64,000 nucleotides of DNA from Tetrastigma voinierianum (Eukaryota > Streptophyta > Magnoliopsida > Vitales > Vitaceae): the NCBI GenBank assembly GCA_016808115.1, contig JAEQBH010007387.1, positions 56,266 through 120,265 on the forward strand. Reading direction: 5' to 3'. The stretch's first letter is position 1. Each line of letters starts with the position of its first letter. This document shows positions 46,821 to 58,697 of this stretch, in pieces. The notes below the pieces were generated by a model that saw only the letters and a list, made by a program, of their open reading frames with translations, did not search any database and was not told where the DNA came from. The translations under genes and the position numbers were made by a program.

Positions 46821-47950
46821 TTACCTTGAATCGACCTCTCTCAGGGTGTAGTAGCTCGACACTACCATATGGGAAGACTTGAGTGATCTAAACAGCCAGA
46901 CCATCTTGACTGTGAGTTTCGGGGAGCAAATTTCAGTCTGAATTGAATAGCAATACCCGTATCTGGTTGACTCATTATGCATTAGGTGCTTGTCATGCCA
47001 TGCCTTGGTCTTCTCCTTATAGATTCTTGAACTGTCATATGCATTATGCCCAAGTTCATCCAGCTCATTCAACTGAAGCATCCTTTTTTTCCTGGCCATT
47101 TCGAAATTCATGTTCAGCATTCTAGTTGCGGTATGCTTTGCCTCAGTTCTGGTAGGTGGGCCTGTAGACAATTCGGTACGAGGACATGCCCATTGGGGTC
47201 TTGAAAGCTGTTCTATAAGCCCATAAGCTATTGTCAATTTTGTTTGCCCAGTCTTTCCTTATCACATTAACTGTCTTTCTAAGATTTTCTTGATCTCCCT
47301 ATTTGAGACCTTAGCTTGACCATTGCTTTGGGGGTGGTATGCAAGTGTCACCCGATGCTTCACCCCATATTTGGCCAGGAGCGATGCAAACAACTTGTTA
47401 CATAAATAGGAGCCTTCATCTCTTATTCTGACTCTGGGGTCCAGAGACCTTGAAAAGATGGCCTCACAATATGGCGATACTACTTTGGCATCACAATTAA
47501 TGGATTTGGGGCCGTTCCACCCACTTGGACACGTAATCGCGCCAAAAGTATGTACTTATGCCCCATGGGGCGATGGAAAACGGACCCGCCAAAAAATTGA
47601 TACCCCGAGACATCAAAAGTTCCACATCTCTAGAACATTGGAATCCGAGGGCATTTCATTTCTTCTTCCAATGTTCCCGGTCCTTTGACATCGATCATAG
47701 GACTTTGCAAACAAGTGTGCATCTTTGAATATAGAAGGCCAATAAAAACCCGATTGTAGTACCTTGGCTACTGTTCTTTGTCCATGGAAATGACCCCCAC
47801 ACTCTAAATAGTGGCAATGCGTCAGTATCTCACCCACTTCACTTTCCGGCACACATCTTCAAATAATCTTATCGTAGCGCTGGCCCAAAGAAGGTGGGTC
47901 TTCCCACAGGAATAATTAGCCACTTGAGGAATTTCTTCTTTTGTTGATAG
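46821..47950 (-). pseudogene. A1 integrase
   Basis: The N-terminal part shows YNRVFIGLLYSKMHTCLQS and MKCPRIPMF (about 47760..47640). RRCGTFDV and a DYV-KWVE-like VQVGGTAPNPLIVMPK mark the core. A 138-residue open stretch (47237 down to 46821) gives the C-terminal part: KRMLQLNELDELGHNAYDSS and YKEKTKAWHDKHL, typical of Athila/Tat integrases. Stops at the zinc-binding region and core inactivate it. Confidence 0.82.
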
Positions 47951-48560
47951 TGGTCGGGTAGAATAATCTTGACAAGCAGAAAATTGGTTATAATTATCAA
48001 ACCATAGGATGTTTCATCCATCTTGACAAGATAGTATCACGTTAAATCTAAGACATGTCGTAATCACCGCAAAATGATGTTTACTATTTAAAGGTTTCCA
48101 ATCTTGACGGATGATGACTACCATATTTTGGAACCCTTCTTATCTCAGTCTCACATCAAATTGCACAGCCGGAGCACCCAGCCAAAATAAGTTTGGGTTT
48201 AGCGTCTTTCTTGATCATCAGTATTTGATTGAATGATCATGAACAAATAACATTTATACGATAGGTCTGAATTTGTCAAAAGCAAACACAACAACTAATT
48301 CTTCTACATTTGTAGCATAGTTAGATTCGCTATCATTCAACGTTTGTTGGCATAATAGATGGCATAGAAGATTTTTTCTTTTCTCTAACCCAGCGGCCCC
48401 AGCTGAGGCTATATCTTGCATCGACATAGTTCAAATGGAAGGGTTCAATCTAAATTCTTGTGGGGTTGAGGTCCTTCTTTTTTAAACCTTCCAGCATTCA
48501 TGGATAGCTCATTGAACTCAAACGGAACACCTTGCATAAGAAGATTAGACAATGGTTTGG
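47951..48560 (-). pseudogene. A1 RNase H
   Basis: Decayed. Frames show HLNYVDARYSLSWG, IFYAIYYANKR (normally YYASRTL) and LTNSDLSYKCYLF. Position between RT and integrase supports the call more than any intact motif. Confidence 0.6.
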
Positions 48561-49093
48561 AAACTTTGAAGAAATCTTAGATGAACCGTTTATAAAAACC
48601 TACGTGGCCCAGGAAACTCCAGTACTCCCTTTACTGATGTGGGAGGAGGCAGTTTCTCTATGATCTCAATCTTGGCTTGGTCAACCTCAATTTTCTTAGG
48701 ATATGCGATGCTGATACTATGCCTTCTCTCACCATAAAATTAATGTTTCCCGATTTAAAACTAAATTGTTTCTATGCCACCTTCGGTACCAGCGGTTTGA
48801 TTATGGAGGCAATCTTCAAATGTAGACCCAATCACTGAGAAATCATCCATGAAAACTTCAATGGATTTTTTTACCATGTCTAAAAATATTTCCATCATAC
48901 ATCTTTGAAAGGTTCCTGGGGCATTACACAGCCTAAATGGCATTCTCTGGAAAGCAAATGTGCCCTAAAGGCATGTGAAGGTGGTCTTCTCCTAATCTTA
49001 CGGGCTATAATTTGATCGATTGTATCTCGGTATCCATCCAGAAAGCAAAAGTACTCATTCCCCGCTAGTCTATCTAACATCGATCAATAAATG
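48561..49093 (-). pseudogene. A1 reverse transcriptase, second half
   Basis: MLDRLAGNEYFCFLDGYRDT begins at 49080, then MPFRLCNAPGTFQRCMMEIF and, at 48853..48842, catalytic F-M-D-D in VFMDDFSVIGS. The break at 49093 is B2; the first half ends at 61714. Confidence 0.9.
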
Positions 49094-49866
49094 TGTAGCG
49101 CCCCAACCGGCACCCGATAAGTCATCAGCGAGTCCTACTTGAATTTGGGACTCTTTAACCTTTTCTTTCTCAGGCGACACACATTGCCTATTTTCTCATT
49201 CATATACACAATTTACGTAATAACAAAATAAAAATTCTTTTACATATACGTTATACATACCCTTTATAGTGGTATTCATATTCTATCTGCCCGAGTCCCA
49301 TTGCTTCCTCAATATACAAAGCTTATACTGTATTCGAATACGAGGTGTGACGATACGATGAGCACCTATCTACGGCGGCACCTTTCTGGCGATGTGGGAT
49401 GTCCTGTCCTCTATCCTTGTCTTCTGCTTCTGTACCTACATGGATTAAAAACCCGTGCTAAGCTTTACACTTAGTGGGAAACATATATAGGGACGACCAA
49501 TAACTATGATCATCTCAACAAATACACTTATCTTATCATTTTCATATAACATACACTTCTATCATGTGATTTTGACATATAACCTTTCATATCATTTATT
49601 TCTTATTCTAGTACTTATCATTTAATCTATTATCTTTCTAATGGTTCATATTACATATCCTATTATGTGCATGTCATATTCGTATAAATATATTCACTTG
49701 TCATGGTTATAAACATACCATTTATTATGGTACTATTTTCATGTCTTGTTATCATGTCTTTATCATCATCTATTGTTTCATGTACTATTTTCATATATTG
49801 TTTTCCTGTTATACTTTTCATATTACTTTCTTATACAATCTTGTATTGTCATATACTTTGCATTTG

Positions 49867-50160
49867 TGTTTTCACTCTGACTATAGAATTGGCATTCACG
49901 ACATATTCGAGAGGGAACCTCGTCCTGTTTTTCATTCAGTAGCCATGTGATTTCACATTTAATGGTATGATTCACTTTGACTATAGAATTGACATTCAGG
50001 AAAGGCAGTTGAGAGGATCTCGTCTGTTGTCATTCGTATGATGTGATTTCGCATTTAATAGTATGATTCACTTGACTATAGAATTGACATTCCGCGGCGT
50101 ATTCGAGAGGAATCTACGTCTGTTTGTCATTCAGTAGCAATGTGATTTCATGTACTTGCA
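49867..50160 (+). repeat. B2 tandem repeat, about 98-base unit, three copies
   Basis: Units start TTCACTCTGACTATAGAATT at about 49872, 49971 and 50068 and include a CATTCAGTAGCCATGTGATT segment. Confidence 0.75.
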
Positions 50161-50489
50161 TATTTTGTCATATACTTTCATCTATATTCTTGTACTTCCC
50201 TATATTTTCATCTTGTAATTGTTATGTATTATACTTTCCTATGCTTTTCATATACTGTGCTTTTCATATACTTGATCTATCATATACATTTCGTTTCATT
50301 GACATTTTACTTCTTGTACTTGTATACTTGTCATACTATCATCGCATAGCAGTGCTATGCTTCTCATATCATGCTATATATTCTATACCTTTCATGTGCA
50401 TGTTTAGGTTTCCTATACCTTGAACCTTAGAAGACGGATAGGGAAATAGCGTATGTACTCAAGGTCTTATCAGCTATCTGAGCAGTGAT

Positions 50490-50700
50490 CTCTATCTGTA
50501 ATATACCGAAGGTATCATCAGCATGCGAGACGATGACCTATGCCATGTACTATGTGACCCCAAGCGGGGCGTATATACTCGAAGGGATCATCAGCACATG
50601 CGAGGCGGTGACCTATGCCTATAATAGTCCGGCCTTGGGATCTATGTCATCGACCCAAGCAGGGCTCGATATCACGTAAAGCGTATCTTCAAACAAGCGT
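50490..50700 (+). repeat. B2 tandem repeat, about 75-base unit
   Basis: ATCATCAGCATGCGAGACGA then TGACCTATGCC recurs as ATCATCAGCACATGCGAGGC then GGTGACCTATGCC, with AAGCRGGGC boundaries. It occupies the place of the 38694..38905 array in B1. Confidence 0.6.
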
Positions 50701-51297
50701 GTCCCTGAGCATGCCTATCATCCATCTACCCGGTCATAAGCAGGCAATCGATTTTATTATGTTTTCTGTACATATCTCATAAGCATGAATAACTATTGTT
50801 ATCATGATTGCTTATGCAGTATATACTATCATTACTTTACTCTGTATTCGTTCTCATATCTGTAGCTTCATTTTACGATTCTCATATTTCTCTCTAATAC
50901 ATATTTTCCTATATTTTTATCATGCATGCATTTACTCATTCATATATTCATATATCGAGCTTCATATTACAGTTCTCATATTTCTCTATAATACATATAT
51001 TCCTATATTTTTATCATGCATGCATTTACTCATTCATATATTCATATGTGCCCACATCATTCGGTAATACGGTACTCATTTAATAGTTTGTCATATTTTA
51101 CTTATCTCTATCGTTCTTAGCATTTGTACATTTATATGGCATCATGTTCACTGTCATTTCCATCTATTCATTTAGGTAGGTCTATCATATATTCATATCA
51201 TGTCGTTTTCTTGTAACATATTTGCCATCTTGTTAACTTATATATCTTTACCGCCTTGCTTCATCGGACTATCATATCTTGCATGACATATGCCTAT

Positions 51298-52730
51298 TGA
51301 TTACATACTTACGATGAGGTCAGGAAATATTTGTATCCTAAATTCCTCCTACTTCAGTAGTAAAGCTCTACTTTATGATATAGCGGTTCTCTAGAGGTCA
51401 AACTCGAGGATGAGTTTCTTTGCACAAATGACGCGAGTGAAGGCCGAAGTGGTGAATTTGTTGGTTCGAGATTTGGTAAAAATAGAGGATTGGTTGTTCA
51501 TGAGCTGAAACTAAAATAAAGAAAAAAAAAAAAAAATGTAAAATAGACCCCCCTTGAGTGTGAGACCCCTTTGGTTTGAGGTTTTAAAGAGGCAACCACA
51601 AATGTCCTCAGGTCTTTTCCTCGTGATTTAGGGGAGGATGACATAGATCATTTTCGAGGCAGGATCTTCATTGGCTTTAAACCTAAGCCTAATAATTTTC
51701 CTTTAATAAGCATTTATTTAGAATTTATGGTTCCTACAGTGAAAATCTATCACATTGACCCATCCTACAATGATTCGTAAAGGGCAACTAATGAATCTCG
51801 GTGGATCTATGTAGCATCCACTAGACACAAAAGATTACAGTATTGATCAATGAGGATGCATCTACGGTGAAAATATAACCCCTTAACCCTCGATTGGCTC
51901 GTAAATGGCAACTAATGAATGTCGGTGTATCAAAGCTAAGAATACCTTTGAACCCCTAAAAACTTACTAAGTATTGGCCAAAGAAAGTACATCAAAAGCT
52001 TTAAACCTAGAGTTGTAAGGTAGGAGCAAAATGTCAAAACATGCTGCGTGAAGCAGAGGCAGAAAGTATACCTTAAAGCCAGGTTGCTTGACAGCCCTCT
52101 CTTAAAGGAGGAAGAGGTCTAGCCAACCATCCTACGAGTTGCCATCCTCGGAGGTGTTTTTCTGCTTAGAAAGGAAATAAAATGAAAGAAAATGGAAAAA
52201 GGAAGCGGCGGAAGCGCATGGCTCTCTGTATTCTTAGAAGTGAAGTGATTCTGAGTTTGTCTGAGGCCCGAGGCTTATACTCGGTCTTTCGATGTATATG
52301 AAATTACCAAAAACCTGAAACTAAAAGCTATTACAAGGAAAAATGGGAAGAAAGCGAAAATTGTAACAAAACAACAGCGTGAAGTGCGGGAGAGCAGGGC
52401 TATATAATGAGCAGTCTTTGAAATTTGTGAGCAGTCTTTGCGGAACCAAATTTCGCCAATGCTCCATTTTCTTCACTTTTTGCTCTTAACTTTCCTCTTG
52501 GTCTACGATCTACGATGTTGAGTTTGACTCGAATTCTTCATGCTTGGATCGACCTCTTAATTTTAGCATGAATTAAGCTCGTAAAAACTACAAAATTAGC
52601 CACAAATACGTCAGGTAGGAGCCAGGGACCTTAATGTGTAAATCGGGTTAATTCTGATGATTAGTACACAAAAATGCTCAGGAAACCTATAATAAATAAG
52701 GTTCAAATAGCACTTTTTGGGCACTAATCA
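51298..52730 (-). repeat. T2 3' LTR
   Basis: Shares with 58698..60075 the segments TTCCTCCTACTTCAGTAGTA, ACCATCCTACGAGTTGCCAT and TCGAATTCTTCATGCTTGGA. A TATA-like TATATAG (minus) lies near 52400. Confidence 0.88.
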
Positions 52731-52745
52731 CACCCTAACCACCAC
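52731..52745 (-). other. T2 polypurine tract
   Basis: GTGGTGGTTAGGGTG on the minus strand directly before TGATTAGTGCCC; weaker in purines than A1's tract. Confidence 0.55.
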
Positions 52746-53139
52746 ATTGCTAGTCCCATAGCAATGAAAGAAGAAAGAAAGAGAACATAAGCGAACAAAA
52801 TGATGTTCGCAAAAATTATTATATTTCAAAAGGTTGTGAATGAGAATGCCTAACCCTAAAGTAGAATCATCAAACCCTTGCTTGATAACTATCTTTGAGA
52901 GGGTGAATGCCATACAAAATTGAGTATCAAAAGAGCCTCCTCTTGTTGAATCGACGGAGACTTCCACGAAGCCTAAGTGTTTGTTTATTCAGTTCTCAAT
53001 AATAAAACGCTAGCTGCGATCTCCCAAGCCAGGCTATTGCCTGACCTATGCGCTAACCAGCCCAAATAGATGGGGAGCCACTCTTATTCACAACTCTTTT
53101 TGTGTTGTGGGGTGCAATCTTGAGGAATCGGCCTCACCC

Positions 53140-53260
53140 AGAAGTCCATGTAACGAGGGATCTAGGTGACTCCCGACGATTAAGGCTTAGGGCACGAGTC
53201 ATCGGGATCTTCGACCCGGCTAACTCTTCGGGTTTCACCGGACTCAAGATGAGGTTGAGA
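53140..53260 (-). other. Conserved noncoding block, T2 copy
   Basis: On the plus strand GGTGACTCCCGACGATTAAG, TTAGGGCACGAGTCATCGGG and TTCGGGTTTCACCGG align with A1 at 30590..30700. Confidence 0.6.
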
Positions 53261-53404
53261 CTCCAGCCTGCTTCAGCTCAACTGCCCATCCACGTGTAGT
53301 GAACACTAAGTCGGTGGCTCCCAGCCCGATTGGCTTGAGGCGCCGGGCTTTGAGGCTTTCGCGTAAACCCCTCGGGGCCAGTGTTCGAGTTTCAAGATCA
53401 AGCG

Positions 53405-53470
53405 TTGCAATTTTTCTTCTTTTCTTTTCTTTTTCCTTTTTGCTTTCTTTTCTCTTTTTTATTTTTATTT
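53405..53470 (-). other. Internal purine-rich tract in the T2 3' spacer
   Basis: In the element's sense about 60 bases of A/G runs (AAAGAAAAGAAAAGAAGAAA), roughly 0.68 kb before the 3' LTR, matching the spacing seen in A1. Confidence 0.55.
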
Positions 53471-54240
53471 TGGAAGACATTGGCCTTCCTATTCATGGGG
53501 TCCTTAACCTATTAAAGATTAGTCAATGGAAACTGAGGTTGTTATTACCAGAGAGGCTTAGGAGGCTAGCGGAGTTTTAGGGTTATTGAAGAAACACATT
53601 GTGCTCTAGGTGTGTGGTTAGCTAAGATTGGAAAGAAAAAAGGTCAAAGCAACAAGGATTCAACTAACCATCCTCCAACTGGCATAGCATCAATCTAACA
53701 TCGCGGATTAGACAAAGTTTCAATTTTCAAACTACAATTCAGGCAGAACAAATGCAAAAAAAATAGGTGCGAGTTTTGAAAAAAAAAATAAGTTGTATAG
53801 TATAACGGCTTACAAGAAAGCCAACAAGCCGAACATCACAAATTGGCCTTGCTCAAAATAGTAACAAAATATAAATGCAAAAGCCACTTCCTTCGGCCCA
53901 ACTCTCCCACCAAACCAAATGTCTCATTGTTATTGTAATGGGGCTCGGATTGGAAAGTTAGGAAGAGTGTCCTCACTGATGAGATGTGATCATTATTGGA
54001 TGGAGACTTGCAGCTTTCCATCGACACCTTATTCACTCCGTTTGGGCTTCAAATAAACAAGTTAGGAGAAAAGAAAAGTGACCGGTTAGACATTTTGAAA
54101 ATTACACCTTCATAATAATTTCAAAAGTGTTCTTCTGGATATATTTGGATTCTACACTCTCGCTTTCAGTGGTACCAAAAAAACCTACAAGCAGATTCGG
54201 ATGAAAACGTTATGGGCGAAACAAAATCAGGAGGCAAAAC
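53471..54240. other. T2 internal noncoding DNA
   Basis: No frame with recognisable similarity. Confidence 0.4.
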
Positions 54241-54249
54241 AGGGGAGAG

Positions 54250-54640
54250 TAGCGAAAATTTTCGCTAGCATAGCAAAAATTCTCTATGTAGCAAAATTTT
54301 CACATAAATGAAGTTTAGCTAAATGCAGAAAATTTCGCTATAATTGTGAATTTTTTTATAAAATAAAATAATTAATAATAACAAAACCTTTTTTTTTTTA
54401 GAGACAAATTTTTTTTTTAATAAAAATAAAAATAACTTTTATAAAATAAAATAAAGTAATAATAATAAAATAAAAAATAAAACAACAAATTTGTTTTTTA
54501 ATATAACATTCAAAATTTGTGCCTTATCTTCAGGGAACATCAGAGTGCGGCAATTTTGCTACATAGCGAATTTCGCTATGTGAAAATTGCTGCTACCTGG
54601 TACGAATTTCGCTATTATTACGGGAAATTTTCACTATTCT
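54250..54640. repeat. Palindrome array, core TAGCGAAAATTTTCGCTA, in T2
   Basis: A perfect 18-base palindrome at 54250..54267. Degenerate copies lie at 54269..54288, 54326..54344 and 54605..54640. A 41-base hairpin at 54550..54590 has arms ACATAGCGAA/TTCGCTATGT around one base plus outer arms GCAATTTT/AAAATTGC. An AT-rich filler (54350..54510) separates two halves. Confidence 0.8.
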
Positions 54641-55709
54641 GTAAATTTTTAGCTATAATAAAGTATCCACAATCTCTTCTTGCTCCTCGATTTTCTGATC
54701 TTACGCTCAAAATTTTCACTAAGCGCAAAAATTAATTCAGAAAAATTGCGAAAAATAAAAATTAATCTAAACAAAGAAATTAACTAAAAATTAGAAAATC
54801 TAAGAAGAAAAATTAACGAAATCAAAATAAAATAAGTAAAATAAAAATGAACAAGAAAAATAGAAAACAAAAGTGGGAAATCGTATATGAGCCAATTCTT
54901 TAAGCCTTTGGAGAATTCTTTGGGCTGAACGGAGCTTAGAATCTGGGAATTGGTGCTCGATGGAACAACACAAACCATCGTGTGCCATCAAACATCAATG
55001 ATTGAGTCTTGATGTAGTGGCAAGGCTCTATGGTGGCCACTAATTTTCTAATGTTGTGCGACACGAAGAAGTGATAGAATTGGCCTTTATAATTAAGGTG
55101 CCCGGGGGGTTGGTTGGGATTGTGATCAGTGAAGCGATATGTGGGTTGAGGATTAGGGGCGGGGCGGAGTGTTCTGTTCTTCCCTTTGCTTCCTTAGTCG
55201 CTATGAGGGGCTGCTTCCTTGTCTCCCATGGGTAGGCAATGAAGCACCAATGTCTGAAGATTCCAATAATATTCTTTGGTGACCTTTGCTCCTACACCAT
55301 GGTGTCATAAGCATTCTTCATATTGACTCTCTTCCTCTCCGATGAACATGTTGATTGGCAAACGCCCGGAAGTAGATGCTGCGGGTTGTGAATTTATCAT
55401 TTCACTTTGAAGTCCATCGATTTTACGGTTGGAGAGTTCTCCACATTATGAATTTTTGCTCAATTGAGCATTGAATTTCTTATTCTTCCACGCGTCACCC
55501 GCGGTTGGTAGGTCACAGAATTACTTGCTTTCAGCCCCGGGGAGATTAATTTGTGGTGGTTGAGGTGCATGCGTATGGAGGTCTTGGTGCCCAAAGAAAT
55601 TTTGTGGTTCCCTCAAACTAAATTCGTAAGTATTGCTATAATGCGTTTTGAGCCTGATGTAGGAAGGTGCACTCATCAGGAGGGGTTTCTGCAATTCCTC
55701 ATGGACACA
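54641..55709 (-). other. T2 internal DNA, possible gag relic
   Basis: Minus-strand frames from about 55230 read MGDKEAAPHSD, NRTLRPAPNPQPTYRFTD and PPGHLNYKGQFYHFFVSHNI with stops. Position just after the leader fits gag, but I cannot confirm the family. Confidence 0.3.
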
Positions 55710-56501
55710 TGTGACACCCCACCCCGGCGGGTGTCAGGCACTCCATAAAAATCCTGTGAAGCGAGAAGCGTATTACTTTACTTAAAACTCGTATAAATTT
55801 TTTTTTTTCATGCGGATATTTTCCAGCAGTTGTTAAAATCTTCGCGGCGGTAAAACCTCGTGACATGGTACAACGTGGGACAATTCAAATCCTGTATACA
55901 CAATTTGCACTTCAGTATGGCGGCCCGGCGCCTGCCCATTCTCACAAAGCTACTCTGTGCATACATATGTTCCTTTATACAAATTCAAAGTATATTCTTA
56001 CAAAATATTATTAATACAAACGCCTCTGAAATAGAAAATAATGACTATGACTCGGTGAGTGTATGCTTTATAAAATGTTGCTTTTCGAAGAAAACATCAG
56101 CTAGCCAAACTCTCTTTTACAAATATTTTCAGGAGAAACCTTGCTTACTTTAAAGTTTATAAAACTTTTAATGCCTTATTGCTTTGCTTTGCTTTTCTTT
56201 AAAGCATAAGGCATATTTCTTGCCTTGGTTTACAAACTTCTCAAAACTTCTCTTGCTTGCTTGCTTTATCTTGCTTGAAAAGTTTCTTAAAACCTTTCTA
56301 AACCTTTTGCTTTAAAAAGTTTCTCAAAACTTTTTATAAATACGAACTGGGCTCAGCATGCTGAAAAATAAAGCAGGGCTTAGGCTCAGTAGTTTGCTTT
56401 AAAATCACCCGCAGAACTGGGCTGCCGTCGTTTTGAAATATAACGGGGCACGTGGCTCAGCCAGTTTGCTTTTAAATCTCACGGGCACGGGCGGCCGTGC
56501 A

Positions 56502-56550
56502 CCAATGGTTGATTTTCAAAGCGTATATCATGCTATAAATCAACCATTGG
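56502..56550. repeat. Long inverted repeat in S3 (14-base perfect arms)
   Basis: CCAATGGTTGATTT at 56502..56515 and AAATCAACCATTGG at 56537..56550 pair exactly around a 21-base loop. GCACGG/CCGTGC arms lie just before it. Confidence 0.9.
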
Positions 56551-56978
56551 GCTATGCTTGCTCTTTGTGCTACTGAGTGAACCACGAGGCACGGGCATCG
56601 ACATTGCGATTGGAAGGACACCGGGTCGCATCACCTGAGTGGAAGGGCCTCGGCCTGCCACTCCACCTTTTCCGGTAAATATAGTGGAATTGACTGGTCG
56701 CCATCACACCCATAATTTGGACAGAGCTCTGTATATATACTTACGTAATTGCCCACGGTCTCACTGAAATGCGTGTATGACCTAAAGTTTGCCCGACCAG
56801 GGCTAAAAACTAAAATGCATGTATGATATCCTAACTCCAGGTGCGTCTGAATACCTGAACGAGTTTGCTTGCTTAGAACTAGGAGTTTTAGTTAGGCTGT
56901 TTTCCATGATTATTCTTTTGCTCTTTTGAAAATGATTTTACAATTTAAAGCCATTACTTGTTGCTTACTTGCTTGAAA

Positions 56979-57147
56979 AAATGGTTTGTATTCAAACCAT
57001 TTGCTTTCTTGCTTTAACACTTAAGAAAAATGGTTTAATAATTGAAACCATTTGCCTTGCTTGCTTGTTTGAAAAATGGTTTAATAATTCAAAACCATTT
57101 TCTTACTTGCTTGCTTGGTTGAAAAATGGTTTTACAACTCAAAACCA
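56979..57147. repeat. Tandem hairpin array in S3, four units of about 48 bases
   Basis: Each unit has arms AAATGGTTT and AAACCATTT: 56979..57002 (10-base arms, 4-base loop), 57028..57053, 57073..57101 (10-base arms) and 57127..57147 (7-base arms). Units are joined by CTTGCTTGC-type linkers. Confidence 0.88.
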
Positions 57148-58153
57148 ATAAATACCAGTGTAAAATAGTTTATAATAATAATACACTAGTATTTGAGAAA
57201 AATAGGTTTAGAACACTCACCTCTTTGCTTGCTAAACTTGAGCGAGTTCCACGCTTTTCCCACCTTTCTTTTATACCCACACTCAAAAGCGAATCAGCTG
57301 ACATAATTAACCGCCTCGTATAGCAGTATAAACTTAGCCTTCCTGGGCTGGAGTCATACTCCGGGTATCGCCGGCGTGACAGTGCGCTGTTTTCGATCGA
57401 GTTCAATCTTATTTGAACCTCTCTTGTCATTTACTAAGGTTCTTAAGCTATCGATTATGCAATTCGGGCTTAATTTTACAAAACACAGCATTTGGGCCCC
57501 CAGGCACACTTGACACGGTACACCTTTGACTGTGCAGTGCGGTTTGCATTCTGTTAGGGTGTCTGGAATTTCACGGGTTGGACTGTCTGCCGTGCAGTTC
57601 AATACGGTGGGGTATGGAGTGCGATACGTACTGTGCCGTGCGGCTTAGGAAGTGCCAGTTTGCTTCTTTTACCCACTTTTGTGCAAAACTCTTCCTATAA
57701 CTTCCCCATTCCTTAATACCTCAAAAATCATCATGGAAATCATCCAAAACAACTTCACAACACTTGAATTGGTGATTTGGAACTCATACCACAAAACCCT
57801 AGGTGAAAATCTTATGAATTCAACCAAAGGTCCACTAATTCTACATAAAACCATACAAATATGATGATTCCTGCTTATTTTACACCAATTCTGAGGTTTT
57901 ATAAGCTTTAACAAAATCTAGGGTTTGAGTGATCTCTTCCAAAACCACAGACTCAAAGAACAAGCTGATCCTCCATAAATCCATGAAACTCTTAGACATC
58001 AAAGACCCATGATTCCAGGCAAGCATACCTGATTTTGGTCTCTTCTCCTTCTCCTTTCTTCTTCCTCTTCCTGCTTTTCTTTCTCCCCTCTTTTCTCTCC
58101 TGCAAAGCGTGAACCCTAGCAGAATGAGACAAATGGTTTTAGTTTGTCTCTCC

Positions 58154-58162
58154 CTTTTTATA
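58154..58162 (-). promoter_or_regulatory. S3 LTR TATA box
   Basis: TATAAAAAG in GGAGGCTATAAAAAGGGAG, about 270 bases into the LTR, as in A1. Confidence 0.55.
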
Positions 58163-58680
58163 GCCTCCTATTTCCTTAATTTATAAGTTAGTCAGCCACT
58201 CTCTCGAGATTTTCAATTTTTTGAAATTTCTATTATGGCCCATCTCTACTTTAATTATGCCTTACATATTAATGACAATTGTACCCTTATTCTCATACAC
58301 AATTCCCGGGTTCCATAATTTACAATTTCCTAATTTCATCTCCAAAATATTACAATGTGACACTTAGTGCTCTTATACGCCCTACGGTTTCGTATCTTGT
58401 ACTCTCTCGTGGCCAGAGGCATTACAATATCTGTTTGGATTTCCCTCCATGGGTTGCGGCTATCTGCTCTTCTTCCATTTGCGTTTCAAATTGCTGATTT
58501 GTCTCTAACCACCCCAGGCCCCGACCGCGTGAGCAGGAATGACACCAAAAACAATCCTGCTGACCACTGTTTTTTTTTTGAAATGCGATATATATAAAAA
58601 AACCTTGATGTATAAAAATTCACCAATACTTGTGATGGATACAAATTGTTCCTAACTCATCAAATGCACTTAGGCACCAT

Positions 58681-58697
58681 CCTGACAACGGCGCTCA
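58681..58697 (-). other. T2 primer-binding site, tRNA-Asp type
   Basis: TGAGCGCCGTTGTCAGG on the minus strand resembles the TGGCGCCGTTGTC site used by Athila/Tat elements, with one change (GAG for GG). It directly follows the 5' LTR and fixes its end. Confidence 0.75.

Larger units (their letters stand above)
55710..58426 (-). mobile_element. S3: 2.7 kb solo LTR nested in T2
   Basis: Minus strand, starts TGTAATGCCTCTGGCCACGAG and ends CCGGGGTGGGGTGTCACA. No clear target duplication (ACACA left, ATATC right), so ends may be off or one side was deleted. A TATAAAAAG box lies at 58154..58162 (minus). The 56100..57150 part is packed with hairpins. Confidence 0.7.

Noticed and set aside
57460..57660. 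GCACGGCA/TGCCGTGC words in S3 as a further palindrome array
   Set aside because: Copies run mostly in one orientation and do not form symmetrical units; too weak compared with the other arrays.
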